Position numbers and translations under genes: made by a program. Of a stretch of 64,000 bases of DNA, positions 6,958 through 15,450 are shown piece by piece. The notes under the pieces are model-generated. The model was not told the DNA's origin. It worked only from the letters and a program-made list of their open reading frames with translations, and did no database searches. The first letter of the stretch is position 1, and each line of letters starts with the position of its first letter. The stretch comes from Prevotella sp. (GTDB lineage Bacteria; Bacteroidota; Bacteroidia; Bacteroidales; Bacteroidaceae): positions 1 to 64,000 of the forward strand of contig JAFYZT010000036.1 of the NCBI GenBank assembly GCA_017548605.1, read 5' to 3'.

Positions 6958-9888
6958 ATGGCATTTTTCATTGTAATAGGTACTAACAATGATGTTAAAG
7001 GTGTTGTAGATGAGGTTAAAAAATCTCATCTACAACAAGATGTCATAACATCAGGATGCATCATTAGTGAAGAAGATGGTTTGTATTATCAATGGGATGT
7101 TTTCAATGAGAAGGGAAATAAAACCCAGGAGAGTAAGGGGTCTGTCGTCCTTCAAGATGCGTTGACAAATCAGATATCCCAGTTTAAAACCTTGCTTCCT
7201 GATAATGCTATTCCCAACGTTTTCATCGTTTCGAAGTGTTTCGATGAAGAAGAGTGTAATACACTGCAAATGGTATACGAAGAGTTGTGTCAAATTGGAG
7301 GTGCCAAACTTAGTGGCCTACTAATTGATATCGTTCTCATAGGATATGACATAAATAAGCCTGAGGATGTTACTATACGCCCTCACTGGAGGTTGTTGGA
7401 ATCAATTCGAGGGTTAGGTGAAGGTTGCCTTTTCCATACTAATATTCTCTATGTTAACAACATGGACTATATGGGTGCGGCCACCAATGTTGATTCTCGA
7501 GTGTTCAGCAAATTCCTCTGTCACTGGTCAAAAATGGTATGTTCTGGTGGTTATGACCCTAGGGCTACAGTCAAGTCAAATGTCTACTCTATCGGAATGT
7601 CAGAGCATCAATATGATTTCCGAGACCTTGATGAGTTTTTTAAACTATCTGCTGAAGAGCGGCTTCTTGACAGGACATTGAACGACAGCCCTTCATTAGA
7701 CACACAAGAACTCCTTGATACCAACTATTTCAAGAAGATTGACCTTGACCTCCCTTGGCTTGATGGCCTTTGCATCATTCAGTCTATTTGGAATACATAT
7801 TGTACTATGCAATGGAATCCGTCAAAACTCCTCAGAAATAATGGATATTCAGTTTCACAGCAGGAATTAATAATTGCATCATATCTTAATTTGTTTTTGA
7901 AATTGTACATTTCGGAAGAAGAACGTGAGATTGACATCCTCAATGCTGAGATATCTCAGAAAGAAGTAGATAAAACCGAGTGCTCTGAAAACCTAAAAAA
8001 AATAACCGAGCGAACAGAAGAAGATGAGGCAAAGTCCGCACAGATTGATGATTTAAATAAAAGAATTGCCCAATTGGATTCGGAAATAGAGGCTTGTAAG
8101 ATTCAAATCCTGCGACATAAAAGGAACATTTTGAACAACACTTTCCTAGATGCGGATGAATTCCATGAAAGATTCGGTACTATGGACCTTCTCACAGAGG
8201 ATGATGAGCACGCTTATGAAACAAATAAGGCTGACGTTGAACGGCTGACAGATTACGTTAAATCTGAGGCTGGTATTAAAGTTATGCGAGAAGCAGTTGA
8301 AAGGGCTACTACTCAGGATATCCTACCTGGTCCTCCCCCAAAATCAGAAGTTTTGAATATGGGGCGAGTCAAGGCTATCGTAATAGAGGAAACTTCTTCT
8401 AATTTACAACCTTTGGCCAATACACCGAGTCCTGAGAACCAAAGCGAAAGATCTGGTTGCCTTTTTTGGTTTAAATCCTTGTTCAATAGGAATAAATTGG
8501 TTGAAGGAGAAATGGAAACCGCACCTCTAGAAGCTACACAATTCGTTAATCCAGAACGAATTACGAAAGAAGAACGTAAGTCATTAAATGACACACTTGG
8601 CAAGTCTGTTGTTGCTATAAAAAAAGCTGATGATGTTCGTAGTTGGTGGAAGCGTCTCTGTGAAATCATAGAAAGGAATCAGAAGCGGTTGGCAGAATGT
8701 AAACTTCTTATGGATGGAGAAAGGGATGTCAATGGTGAATATGTTCCTGGTAAAGAAGGCTATCTTCCAGAACAACATAGAAAATCCACCTCACTTATTG
8801 ATATGGATAGAGTTCGCAACTTCCGTGACTCTGATGTCCACTATAAGCAGAATATCGCCGAGTTCCTTGACCGATGGTTCGACAAAACCATTGAACTTGA
8901 TAAGAGAATAACAATGCTTGAACTCATCAAGCATCAGGTTCTTGACCCGCTTGAGGGAAAATTCCATACGCTCCATTGGGACGGAAGTAATCCATTCGTA
9001 AAGGAAGAGATTGCTGACGAGGAAATACACGAATACATTGAGCATGATTTAAAGCAATCAAAGCCCTTTGTTGAATATGTCCGTATTGAAGAAACTAATC
9101 TAGTTACCAATTTGAGCGTCGGATTCTTCTCGAATAACCAGAATATTCCTACTGACTATACGGAATTCAAGAATAGGTATAAAATCAGTTCAGAATCTCT
9201 TATCCCTGTATACCTTAGGGATTTTGTGAACTCACTCTGCGTCATTCAAATAATGGATATTCCTGACCATGTCGATGCTCTGAAGGATTTCAAACCTAGA
9301 AGAGAGGCCTCGTTAAGCAGGTTGAATACAGACATCAGGGCCGAAGCCACCACAATCATTGGAGAAGCAAATACTGTCGAAGAAAAGGCAAGAACAATCT
9401 ATAACTGGATTTGCGATAATATCGCATATGATACAACCAAACAGATTCACGATGCAGAAACCTGTTACAAAACAAGAAGGGGCGTCTGCCAAGCATATTG
9501 CGAACTCTTTTGTTACATGGTAGAGGCAGTGGGCTTGACAGCAGACATCATTACAGGCATTACAAAAAATAATGATGGCAATATCTCATCAGACAAGCAT
9601 TCATGGGTATTCGTGTACATCCGCGGGTATGAAGGAATCCTAATTGATCCTACCTGGGGTGCAGGTGCTGTCGATGGTGTGAAATTCGTCAAAAGTGAAG
9701 ATTATTCTGCCTGGTTTAATGTCTCTCCGTATTGGATGATATTTAGCCACTTCCCAGACCAGCAGTATTGGTCAAAGCTTGATATTAACATTACTGAAGA
9801 GCAGTTTGAAAAGCTACCGATTGTTGAGATGAACAATGAAACGGATGGCAAGGACTATCTTTTTGAGTGTTTGTGTGGCCAGCACTGA
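6958..9888 (+). CDS. Large coiled-coil protein with C-terminal transglutaminase-like domain
   Basis: A 976-residue protein starting 6 bases after the GTPase stop. The N-terminal 130 residues look like an alpha/beta domain. Residues about 318-392 are a charged coiled coil. A short aromatic stretch (LFWFKSLF) lies near 500. Residues about 800-930 are a transglutaminase-like cysteine peptidase fold with a complete triad: Cys844 in RGVCQAYC, His881 in KHSW and Asp897 in LIDPTWG. No signal peptide is seen, so it is probably cytoplasmic with the GTPase. It may cleave, crosslink or only bind peptides; the intact triad favours activity. Its last 98 bases overlap a convergent gene. Confidence 0.85.
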   Translation: MAFFIVIGTNNDVKGVVDEVKKSHLQQDVITSGCIISEEDGLYYQWDVFNEKGNKTQESKGSVVLQDALTNQISQFKTLLPDNAIPNVFIVSKCFDEEECNTLQMVYEELCQIGGAKLSGLLIDIVLIGYDINKPEDVTIRPHWRLLESIRGLGEGCLFHTNILYVNNMDYMGAATNVDSRVFSKFLCHWSKMVCSGGYDPRATVKSNVYSIGMSEHQYDFRDLDEFFKLSAEERLLDRTLNDSPSLDTQELLDTNYFKKIDLDLPWLDGLCIIQSIWNTYCTMQWNPSKLLRNNGYSVSQQELIIASYLNLFLKLYISEEEREIDILNAEISQKEVDKTECSENLKKITERTEEDEAKSAQIDDLNKRIAQLDSEIEACKIQILRHKRNILNNTFLDADEFHERFGTMDLLTEDDEHAYETNKADVERLTDYVKSEAGIKVMREAVERATTQDILPGPPPKSEVLNMGRVKAIVIEETSSNLQPLANTPSPENQSERSGCLFWFKSLFNRNKLVEGEMETAPLEATQFVNPERITKEERKSLNDTLGKSVVAIKKADDVRSWWKRLCEIIERNQKRLAECKLLMDGERDVNGEYVPGKEGYLPEQHRKSTSLIDMDRVRNFRDSDVHYKQNIAEFLDRWFDKTIELDKRITMLELIKHQVLDPLEGKFHTLHWDGSNPFVKEEIADEEIHEYIEHDLKQSKPFVEYVRIEETNLVTNLSVGFFSNNQNIPTDYTEFKNRYKISSESLIPVYLRDFVNSLCVIQIMDIPDHVDALKDFKPRREASLSRLNTDIRAEATTIIGEANTVEEKARTIYNWICDNIAYDTTKQIHDAETCYKTRRGVCQAYCELFCYMVEAVGLTADIITGITKNNDGNISSDKHSWVFVYIRGYEGILIDPTWGAGAVDGVKFVKSEDYSAWFNVSPYWMIFSHFPDQQYWSKLDINITEEQFEKLPIVEMNNETDGKDYLFECLCGQH

Positions 9889-11140
9889 AATTGAAGGCTT
9901 TTCTTAGACCTCTATTGGCGGTGCTGCGCCATGCTTTTTTTACTAGGATTGGTATTCTTCCCCTCCCTTTGGGAGGGTTGGGGTGGGTATTACCTAACCA
10001 CTTATCAAAGAATTCCATCATCTTCTCTTGGTCGGCCAACGGACAACCATGTGGATGGTCAAGAATCAATGTCTCTAACCGGTCGTCAACACCTTGGCTG
10101 CGCCATACCTCATGCATCGTGGCAAATGCTGCTTCTACACCGGGCAGGGGGAAGAGTTTGTCGGTACGTCCTGCGATGAAGAGCATGGGCTGTGGACAGG
10201 CCAGCGAGGCGATATGGGGATAGTCCAGCCACTGTCGTAGTGCGGGTATGCAGTTGGCGAAACCGCCGTTCTCCTTCCTGCCGTAGCGATGGGTGAGCTG
10301 TGCCTCAGTCGTCACCATCCAACAGATGGTACATGACGCTTTGATGCGGTCGCTCAGCGCGGCAAGCATCCAACTGCGATAGCCGCCCATCGAACAGCCG
10401 GCACAGCCGATACGCTCAGGGTCGACTTCGGGCAAGGAGGCCAGAAACTCCGTACCTGCCATATCGTCATAGGTCATCATAGCCGACAGGTCGCGACCGA
10501 GCATCATCATGTTACCTGCGATGATGTCGTATTTGTTACGGTCCACACCCTCCCGACGGCCGCGCTCACCCCACAACGGTGCGTCGGTGGTGAACACCAC
10601 ATAGCCGCGACGGGCCAACTCGTCACCCAGATATCGGCCGTCGTACAGGTTGGTAACCCATGCGTCGGCATCCTTCACTACGGCACTGTCAACAGCAAAG
10701 GGCTTCACCATCTTCTCCTTGCCGATGCTCAGGTGGGCACCATGGTCGTGTAATAGGTTGATAGCGGGAAAGGGTCCCTTGCCGTCGGGCACAAGCAGGT
10801 AGGCCTTCACACGGTAGTAACGCGAAAGCGAAAACTCTATCTTCTTGGCGGTATAGCCGTCGCGTCGCTCCTCACCAAGCACCGTCATGGCATAGTCCTC
10901 AGCAACGGGAGGCGCTGTCATCATGCACTCCAGAACCTTGGCCCTGGCTTTCTTCTTCCATTTAGAAAAGCGTTTCTCCTTGTCATGTCCCCATGCCAGG
11001 GGATAGGTAAGGTCAGCCTGTAACTGCTCCACCCATGTGGGAATCTCATTTTGGTATTCGTACCCCCACGTGTCGGTCTGCCCATGCACAGAGAGAAGCG
11101 ACATACAGGCTGCTATGAATAAAAAGACGGCTTTTTTCAT
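9791..11140 (-). CDS. Secreted alpha/beta hydrolase (dienelactone hydrolase/acetyl esterase type) with aberrant C terminus
   Basis: A 449-residue protein with a signal peptide (MKKAVFLFIAACMSLLSVHG). The alpha/beta hydrolase fold shows a nucleophile elbow GCSMGG, the acid region AGRTDK and the histidine in DHPHGCP, so the triad is complete. Likely substrates are ester groups on plant polysaccharides, by family resemblance. The fold should end near EFFDKWLG, around position 10005. The frame then continues through a CCCTCCC repeat, translated as HPNPPKGRG, and about 170 more bases, ending inside the opposite-strand transglutaminase gene. The last 65 or so residues are probably not native. Confidence 0.85.
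   Translation of the reverse strand: MKKAVFLFIAACMSLLSVHGQTDTWGYEYQNEIPTWVEQLQADLTYPLAWGHDKEKRFSKWKKKARAKVLECMMTAPPVAEDYAMTVLGEERRDGYTAKKIEFSLSRYYRVKAYLLVPDGKGPFPAINLLHDHGAHLSIGKEKMVKPFAVDSAVVKDADAWVTNLYDGRYLGDELARRGYVVFTTDAPLWGERGRREGVDRNKYDIIAGNMMMLGRDLSAMMTYDDMAGTEFLASLPEVDPERIGCAGCSMGGYRSWMLAALSDRIKASCTICWMVTTEAQLTHRYGRKENGGFANCIPALRQWLDYPHIASLACPQPMLFIAGRTDKLFPLPGVEAAFATMHEVWRSQGVDDRLETLILDHPHGCPLADQEKMMEFFDKWLGNTHPNPPKGRGRIPILVKKAWRSTANRGLRKAFNFSAGHTNTQKDSPCHPFHCSSQQSVAFQTALQ
9956..9992 (+). repeat. CCCTCCC/GGGAGGG hairpin repeat inside the esterase 3' end
   Basis: CCCCTCCCTTTGGGAGGG followed by TTGGGGTGGGT, the same element as at 239. It lies within the extended reading frame of the leftward esterase, coding for the HPNPPKGRG stretch, and marks the boundary of the AT-rich island. 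Confidence 0.8.
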
Positions 11141-11162
11141 GGAAAATCGTTGTTTGTGGTTA

Positions 11163-11170
11163 CAAAAATA
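11163..11170 (-). promoter_or_regulatory. -7 box for the alpha/beta hydrolase
   Basis: Minus-strand TATTTTTG lies 22 bases upstream of the start codon at 11140. It is an exact TAnnTTTG match. No convincing TTTG -33 box was found at the right distance. Confidence 0.5.
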
Positions 11171-11248
11171 GTGTTTTTTGCGCTTTTCGTGTTAATTTTT
11201 TTTGAAAAACCGAAAATAATCATTTATTTTGCAAACAAATCAAACGAA

Positions 11249-11285
11249 AGGTAAAAGGGTAAAAAAGTAAAAGAGTAAAAAGGGA
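11249..11285 (+). repeat. 8-bp periodic repeat (GTAAAARR family)
   Basis: Four consecutive GTAAAA units at 8-base spacing. The same family occurs at 48130-48161 and, reverse-complemented, at 30339-30395. The remainder of the 11171-11433 intergenic region holds a weak -7-like TTATTTTG at 11224-11231 and direct repeats of TTAACTCCCA at 11340-11400. No gene is supported there. Confidence 0.65.
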
Positions 11286-11433
11286 AGTGATAGAAGGAAG
11301 TTATTAAAGGAAGTGAAAGGTGGAGTAATGTCCATTTTAACTTCCACTTTAACTCCCATGAGCGAAGCGAATTAACTCCCACTTTAACTCCCAATTCCCA
11401 AGGATTTATCAATAACCAATAAAACAATATGCG

Positions 11434-12048
11434 ATGAAAAAAATCTTTATGGCTTTGGCTATGGCCGTTCTTTCCGTGCCATCGTTCGCACAGACAAGTA
11501 GCGGCGGTTTCTCGCTCGACGAGGAACATCTGTATTATGGTGTGCGTGTTGGTTTCAATGTCTCTGGCATTAGCGGCGAGAAGAATATTAACGAGTATTC
11601 CGACTCCAAGGCGGGTATGGTGCTCGGTGGTGTCATCGGACTCAGAGTGTCGAACTCCGCACCTGTTTTCCTTGAGAGTGGCCTCTACTATTCCGAGAAA
11701 GGTGGCAAGAGAGGTAATGAAAAGGTGAGTCTCAACTACCTCGAGATACCCATCCTTATCAAATATGGCTTCAAAGTTACGGATGATATCTCCGTCATTC
11801 CATTGCTCGGTCCTTATTTCTCCATGGCCATCAGTGGTAAGGCGAAGACCGAAGAGGGCAAGCACAGTTCATTCAACGATGGTTGGTTCCGTCATCCTGA
11901 CATGGGCTTCAAGATTGGCTGCGGTGCTGAATACAGCAACCTGTATCTGGAAATGGGATACCAGTTCGGCATTGCCGATATCAGCGATGCTGACAACTAT
12001 TCAGCTCACGGACACAACTTCTTCATGAACTTCGGCGTGAACTTCTAA
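11434..12048 (+). CDS. PorT-like outer membrane beta-barrel protein
   Basis: A 204-residue protein with a cleavable signal (MKKIFMALAMAVLSVPSFAQ) and alternating amphipathic beta-strands typical of small outer membrane barrels: YYGVRVGFNVSGI near the start, FLESGLYYSEKGGK, LYLEMGYQFGIADIS, and a final strand ending FMNFGVNF with terminal Phe. This is the PorT/outer-membrane-barrel_2 family, common in Bacteroidetes. The ligand is unknown. It stands alone, followed by a strong bidirectional terminator. Confidence 0.82.
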   Translation: MKKIFMALAMAVLSVPSFAQTSSGGFSLDEEHLYYGVRVGFNVSGISGEKNINEYSDSKAGMVLGGVIGLRVSNSAPVFLESGLYYSEKGGKRGNEKVSLNYLEIPILIKYGFKVTDDISVIPLLGPYFSMAISGKAKTEEGKHSSFNDGWFRHPDMGFKIGCGAEYSNLYLEMGYQFGIADISDADNYSAHGHNFFMNFGVNF

Positions 12049-12087
12049 ATAGTCAAACGAAACGACGTTTTTTTGAAGTAGATATAT

Positions 12088-12128
12088 AGCAAAAAGCGAC
12101 GGAATTTCCGCCGCTTTTTGCTTTTCTT
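12088..12128. terminator. Bidirectional hairpin terminator
   Basis: AGCAAAAAGCG (12088-12098) pairs with CGCTTTTTGCT (12112-12122), enclosing a second short stem GGAA/TTCC. The arms supply a T-run on either strand. It separates the rightward barrel gene from the leftward lipoprotein gene. Confidence 0.85.
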
Positions 12129-12143
12129 GTTTTTGGTATGAAA

Positions 12144-12569
12144 TTAATTCAAAACAGTTTCGTCAATTGTCGTCTTGCCTCGTTTTACTGATACTTTGGC
12201 CCCGTTGGGAAGGGCTGATCTGATGGCTGACGAAAATGCGAGAACCACTTCGTTGAACGCGATTTTTACTGCAGCATCGTTAGTGAGGTCCGTTCCGCCG
12301 GTAACAATAAACTGTCTGGTGGATTTGTCTGAAGTCCATCCCTTGCCGTTGAACTTGAGATAGAAAGCCTCGTCAATGGCTTGTTCTGCTTGTGCTGCCG
12401 CAATTTTGGCCTCGGAGGTGGCACTCGATGGAGGAGTGGTGTCTTTCAGTTCCCAATTGTAAGTGGTTTTCTTCGGTCCGCTGTCATCATCGTCACTACC
12501 ACAAGACATCAATGCGAAAGGCAGGCAGATTACTACCATTGCCATCAAAATTTTGAAATAGTTTTTCAT
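12144..12569 (-). CDS. Small lipoprotein of unknown function
   Basis: A 141-residue protein. Its signal peptide ends in lipobox LMSC (Cys22-23 region), followed by an acidic GSDDDD run, the usual surface-export-like feature of Bacteroidetes lipoproteins. The mature part is short and mixed alpha/beta, ending TTIDETVLN. No family was recognised. It has its own promoter and terminator, so it is a single-gene unit. Confidence 0.75.
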   Translation of the reverse strand: MKNYFKILMAMVVICLPFALMSCGSDDDDSGPKKTTYNWELKDTTPPSSATSEAKIAAAQAEQAIDEAFYLKFNGKGWTSDKSTRQFIVTGGTDLTNDAAVKIAFNEVVLAFSSAIRSALPNGAKVSVKRGKTTIDETVLN

Positions 12570-12614
12570 CTTTTTCGTTTAGTTATTAGTTAATGATTCA
12601 TTAGTTATTTTCGG

Positions 12615-12622
12615 CAAAAGTA
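12615..12622 (-). promoter_or_regulatory. -7 box for the 12144-12569 lipoprotein
   Basis: Minus-strand TACTTTTG is an exact match to TAnnTTTG, 45 bases upstream of the start codon at 12569. Confidence 0.6.
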
Positions 12623-12735
12623 GGTATTATTTTCCGTTTCGCCAAAAAAAACACTATTTTTCTTCCATTTCGTCGTTCTTCGCATGTCACTCATCGTTTT
12701 TTATGCCCATTCTCCTTTATCTCCGTTTTTTATTG

Positions 12736-12743
12736 TAATTTTG
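12736..12743 (+). promoter_or_regulatory. -7 box for the FAD oxidoreductase gene
   Basis: TAATTTTG followed by CA is a clean -7 box. Transcription would start near 12750, giving a leader of about 98 bases whose second half is almost purely pyrimidine-rich repeat. Confidence 0.6.
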
Positions 12744-12783
12744 CAAGCAAATATACTTTCAACAAGTCTATAATCAGCAAAGT

Positions 12784-12846
12784 AATCTCTCACCTCTCAC
12801 CCCTCACCCCTCTCTTACCCCTCACCTCTCACCCCTTACCCCTTTC
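12784..12846 (+). repeat. 7-bp periodic repeat (CTCACCC) abutting a start codon
   Basis: About nine consecutive heptamers of the type CTCACCY, with some CCCCTTA variants, run to within two bases of the ATG at 12848. The leader therefore lacks any purine-rich ribosome-binding site. The same repeat type occurs at 37513-37545. Confidence 0.8.
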
Positions 12847-12847
12847 T

Positions 12848-14458
12848 ATGCTCAAGGAAAAACAAATACGACTATTGCCACAACAGGCAGTCTCCGAAGC
12901 GACCATTCGTGAGGCCATAGCACGCGACATGGCCATCGATGCCCGCACCATCACCCACGTCAGGGTACTCAAGCGAAATATCGATGCACGTCATCGTACC
13001 ATCTTCGTCAACCTCACCGTGCGTGTTTATATCAATGAAGAACCCACCGATGAGGCCTTCCCTCTGACAGTCTATCCTGACGTGTCGGCCAGACCTCAGG
13101 TGGTGGTGGTCGGTGCTGGACCGGCAGGTCTCTTTGCCGCCCTTCGACTCATTGAACTGGGATACAGGCCTGTGGTGCTGGAACGTGGTAAGAACGTACG
13201 TGAAAGAAAGACAGACCTGGCTCGTATCACCAAAACGCAGAAAGTAGATCCCGAGAGCAACTATTGTTTCGGCGAGGGTGGGGCAGGAGCCTACTCCGAC
13301 GGCAAACTGTACACACGCTCGAAGAAGCGGGGTAACACGGAGAAAATCCTACATGTTTTTTGCCAGCACGGTGCTTCCACAAACATTCTTTCCGTTGCCC
13401 ATCCGCATATAGGCACCGACAAACTGCCGGCGGTCATCGAGAACATACGCAACACCATCATAAAAGCTGGTGGTGAGGTACATTTCCAAACCAAGATGAC
13501 GGCGTTGATGATGAAGGACGACAGGGTGGTGGGTGTGGTGGCTCAACGTCTTGATACTGGTGAGGAAAAAACATTCTCCGGTCCGGTTATTCTGGCCACG
13601 GGTCATTCGGCACGCGATATCTACCGTTATCTCGACCAATCAGATATCGCTATTGAACCGAAAGGCATCGCCGTAGGGGTACGGCTGGAACACCCTGCAC
13701 AGCTCATCGACAGCATACAATACCACAACCCCAATGGACGAGGAAAATACCTGCCGGCAGCAGAATACAGTTTTGTTACGCAGGTTGACGGCCGAGGAGT
13801 ATATTCTTTCTGCATGTGTCCGGGAGGCTTCGTCATACCGGCAGCCACGGGGCCACAGCAGGTGGTTGTCAATGGCATGAGTCCGAGCAACCGCGGCACG
13901 AAATGGTCGAACAGTGGCATGGTGGTGGAAACATCACCGGAAGATGCGTTGGCGTTCCTGAAGGAGATGGGGCACCCCGCAGACCGTCCAAACCTTGCGG
14001 TGATGGAATACCAGGAACAGCTTGAACAGATGTGCTGGCAACAGGCCAATAGGTCACAACGGGCACCAGCGCAACGCATGGCCGACTTCGTAAAGGGACG
14101 CCTCAGCTACGACCTGCCTGTCTCCTCCTACGCACCGGGACTGATTGCTTCGCCCTTGCATTTCTGGATGCCCAAGCCCGTCGTCTCCCGTCTGCAGAAA
14201 GCGTTCACCGAATTTGGTAAGAAAAGTCACGGATTTCTTACAAACGAGGCCACACTCATCGCCATCGAGACACGCACATCGTCACCCATACGCATCCTCC
14301 GCGACAGCACCACGCTATCTCACATACAGCTGAAGGGCCTCTTCCCCTGTGGAGAAGGAGCCGGCTATGCCGGTGGTATCGTCTCTGCTGCCGTCGATGG
14401 TGAGCGATGCGCCGAACAATGCGCGACTTTAATGACGAGTGACTATAGTGGCGAGTGA
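12848..14458 (+). CDS. NAD(P)/FAD-dependent oxidoreductase (COG2509 type)
   Basis: A 536-residue flavoprotein. The N-terminal 85 residues form a small alpha/beta domain seen in this family. The FAD-binding Rossmann motif VVVGAGPAGLFAA begins near residue 91, followed by VVLERG. A conserved FGEGGAGAYSDGKL segment comes next, and the C terminus closes the FAD site with GLFPCGEGAGYAGGIVSAAVDG. Length and architecture match the uncharacterised FAD-dependent dehydrogenase family; the substrate is unknown. It is monocistronic, between its own promoter and a strong hairpin. Confidence 0.87.
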   Translation: MLKEKQIRLLPQQAVSEATIREAIARDMAIDARTITHVRVLKRNIDARHRTIFVNLTVRVYINEEPTDEAFPLTVYPDVSARPQVVVVGAGPAGLFAALRLIELGYRPVVLERGKNVRERKTDLARITKTQKVDPESNYCFGEGGAGAYSDGKLYTRSKKRGNTEKILHVFCQHGASTNILSVAHPHIGTDKLPAVIENIRNTIIKAGGEVHFQTKMTALMMKDDRVVGVVAQRLDTGEEKTFSGPVILATGHSARDIYRYLDQSDIAIEPKGIAVGVRLEHPAQLIDSIQYHNPNGRGKYLPAAEYSFVTQVDGRGVYSFCMCPGGFVIPAATGPQQVVVNGMSPSNRGTKWSNSGMVVETSPEDALAFLKEMGHPADRPNLAVMEYQEQLEQMCWQQANRSQRAPAQRMADFVKGRLSYDLPVSSYAPGLIASPLHFWMPKPVVSRLQKAFTEFGKKSHGFLTNEATLIAIETRTSSPIRILRDSTTLSHIQLKGLFPCGEGAGYAGGIVSAAVDGERCAEQCATLMTSDYSGE

Positions 14459-14469
14459 TAAATAAAAAA

Positions 14470-14511
14470 CGTTATCCCGTTATCACACAATAACGTAATA
14501 ACGGGATAACG
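14470..14511. terminator. Perfect 14-bp hairpin between convergent genes
   Basis: CGTTATCCCGTTAT (14470-14483) pairs exactly with ATAACGGGATAACG (14498-14511). The right side also reads as 8-base repeats (TAATAACG). It lies between the convergent oxidoreductase and peptidase genes and probably terminates both, although the T-run is weak. Confidence 0.7.
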
Positions 14512-14535
14512 AAATCTTCAATTTAAATCAAAGTC

Positions 14536-15405
14536 TTACAGGCTCTCGTAGCTGCCGTTGAACGTGGTGGTGTTCATGTCGCCAGTCTGGTAGCCGCGTT
14601 TCAGCCAACGCATACGCTGCTGGGCAGTACCGTGGGTGAAACTCTCCGGTTGAGAATAACCCTGCGCCTGCTTCTGCAAGTAGTCGTCGCCGATATGCTG
14701 GGCACAGTTGATGGCTTCCTGCAAGTCGCTGTCGTCCAACGAGCCGAACTGTTTGTCCTCGTAATGGGCCCAAACACCGGCATAATAGTCTGCCAACAAT
14801 TCCAAACGAACGCTGATCTGGTTGGCCTTCGTCTTGTTCGATGACTGCATCTGCGAATGTGCCTGACCCAGTGAACCCAACAGGTTTTCCACATGGTGGC
14901 CTACCTCATGGGCTATCACGTAGGCACGGGCAAAGTCACCGCCCGACTTCAGCTGCGTTTCCATCTGTTTGAAGAAACTAAGGTCAATATACAGTTTCTG
15001 GTCGCCAGAGCAATAGAAGGGACCGACGGCTGCAGTGGCTCCACCACAGGTGGTCTGCACCGAACCGCTGAATACGACCAACGTCGGCGGGGTGTACTTA
15101 CGACCCATACGCTGGAACACCTGGGTCCACACATCCTCGGTACTGGCCAGAATCTGCTTGCAGAACTTCACCTGCTCCGCTTCCTCAGCCGTCTCTTGGT
15201 ATGGCTCCGTCGATACTTCCGTCTCTTGTGAGCCAAAGCCCATGCTGCCTGCGTTCTGGAGCACTTCCAAGGGGTTACCGCCCATCAAAAGGGTAATCAG
15301 ACCTACAAGAATCAGACCGCCAATACCCATGCCGGCTTTCGATGAGCCACTCATGCCGCGTCTGTCCTCGAAATTGTCACTCTCTCTGCGTCCGTCAAGT
15401 TTCAT
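14536..15405 (-). CDS. ypfJ: YpfJ-type neutral zinc metallopeptidase
   Basis: A 289-residue protein. One hydrophobic segment lies near residues 26-42 (GIGGLILVGLITLLMGG), so it is anchored in the inner membrane with the catalytic part outside. The zinc motif HEVGH is at 166-170, followed by an ELLADYYAGVWAH segment that supplies the third ligand region. Length and motifs fit the neutral zinc metallopeptidase family. The physiological substrate is unknown. It has its own -7 box. Confidence 0.9.
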   Translation of the reverse strand: MKLDGRRESDNFEDRRGMSGSSKAGMGIGGLILVGLITLLMGGNPLEVLQNAGSMGFGSQETEVSTEPYQETAEEAEQVKFCKQILASTEDVWTQVFQRMGRKYTPPTLVVFSGSVQTTCGGATAAVGPFYCSGDQKLYIDLSFFKQMETQLKSGGDFARAYVIAHEVGHHVENLLGSLGQAHSQMQSSNKTKANQISVRLELLADYYAGVWAHYEDKQFGSLDDSDLQEAINCAQHIGDDYLQKQAQGYSQPESFTHGTAQQRMRWLKRGYQTGDMNTTTFNGSYESL

Positions 15406-15442
15406 ATCGTTAAATTTATTGGTTTTTAGATGGTTTAGGCTG

Positions 15443-15450
15443 CAAATATA
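15443..15450 (-). promoter_or_regulatory. -7 box for the zinc metallopeptidase
   Basis: Minus-strand TATATTTG is an exact -7 box, 37 bases upstream of the start codon at 15405. Confidence 0.65.

Larger units (their letters stand above)
118..9955. other. AT-rich accessory island
   Basis: From the left edge to about 9.9 kb, base and codon use are clearly AT-richer than in the housekeeping genes that follow (many AAT, AAA, ATA and TTT codons). The island carries the DUF4143 ATPase and the four-gene vWA/tubulin/transglutaminase operon. The right edge is sharp: it ends at the stop of the transglutaminase gene, next to a CCCTCCC repeat lying in the 3' end of an esterase gene. No integrase, transposase or tRNA target was seen, so the transfer route is unknown. 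Confidence 0.45.

Noticed and set aside
1-9955. Island interpreted as a prophage or conjugative element
   Set aside because: No integrase, portal, capsid, relaxase or tra genes are visible in the window.
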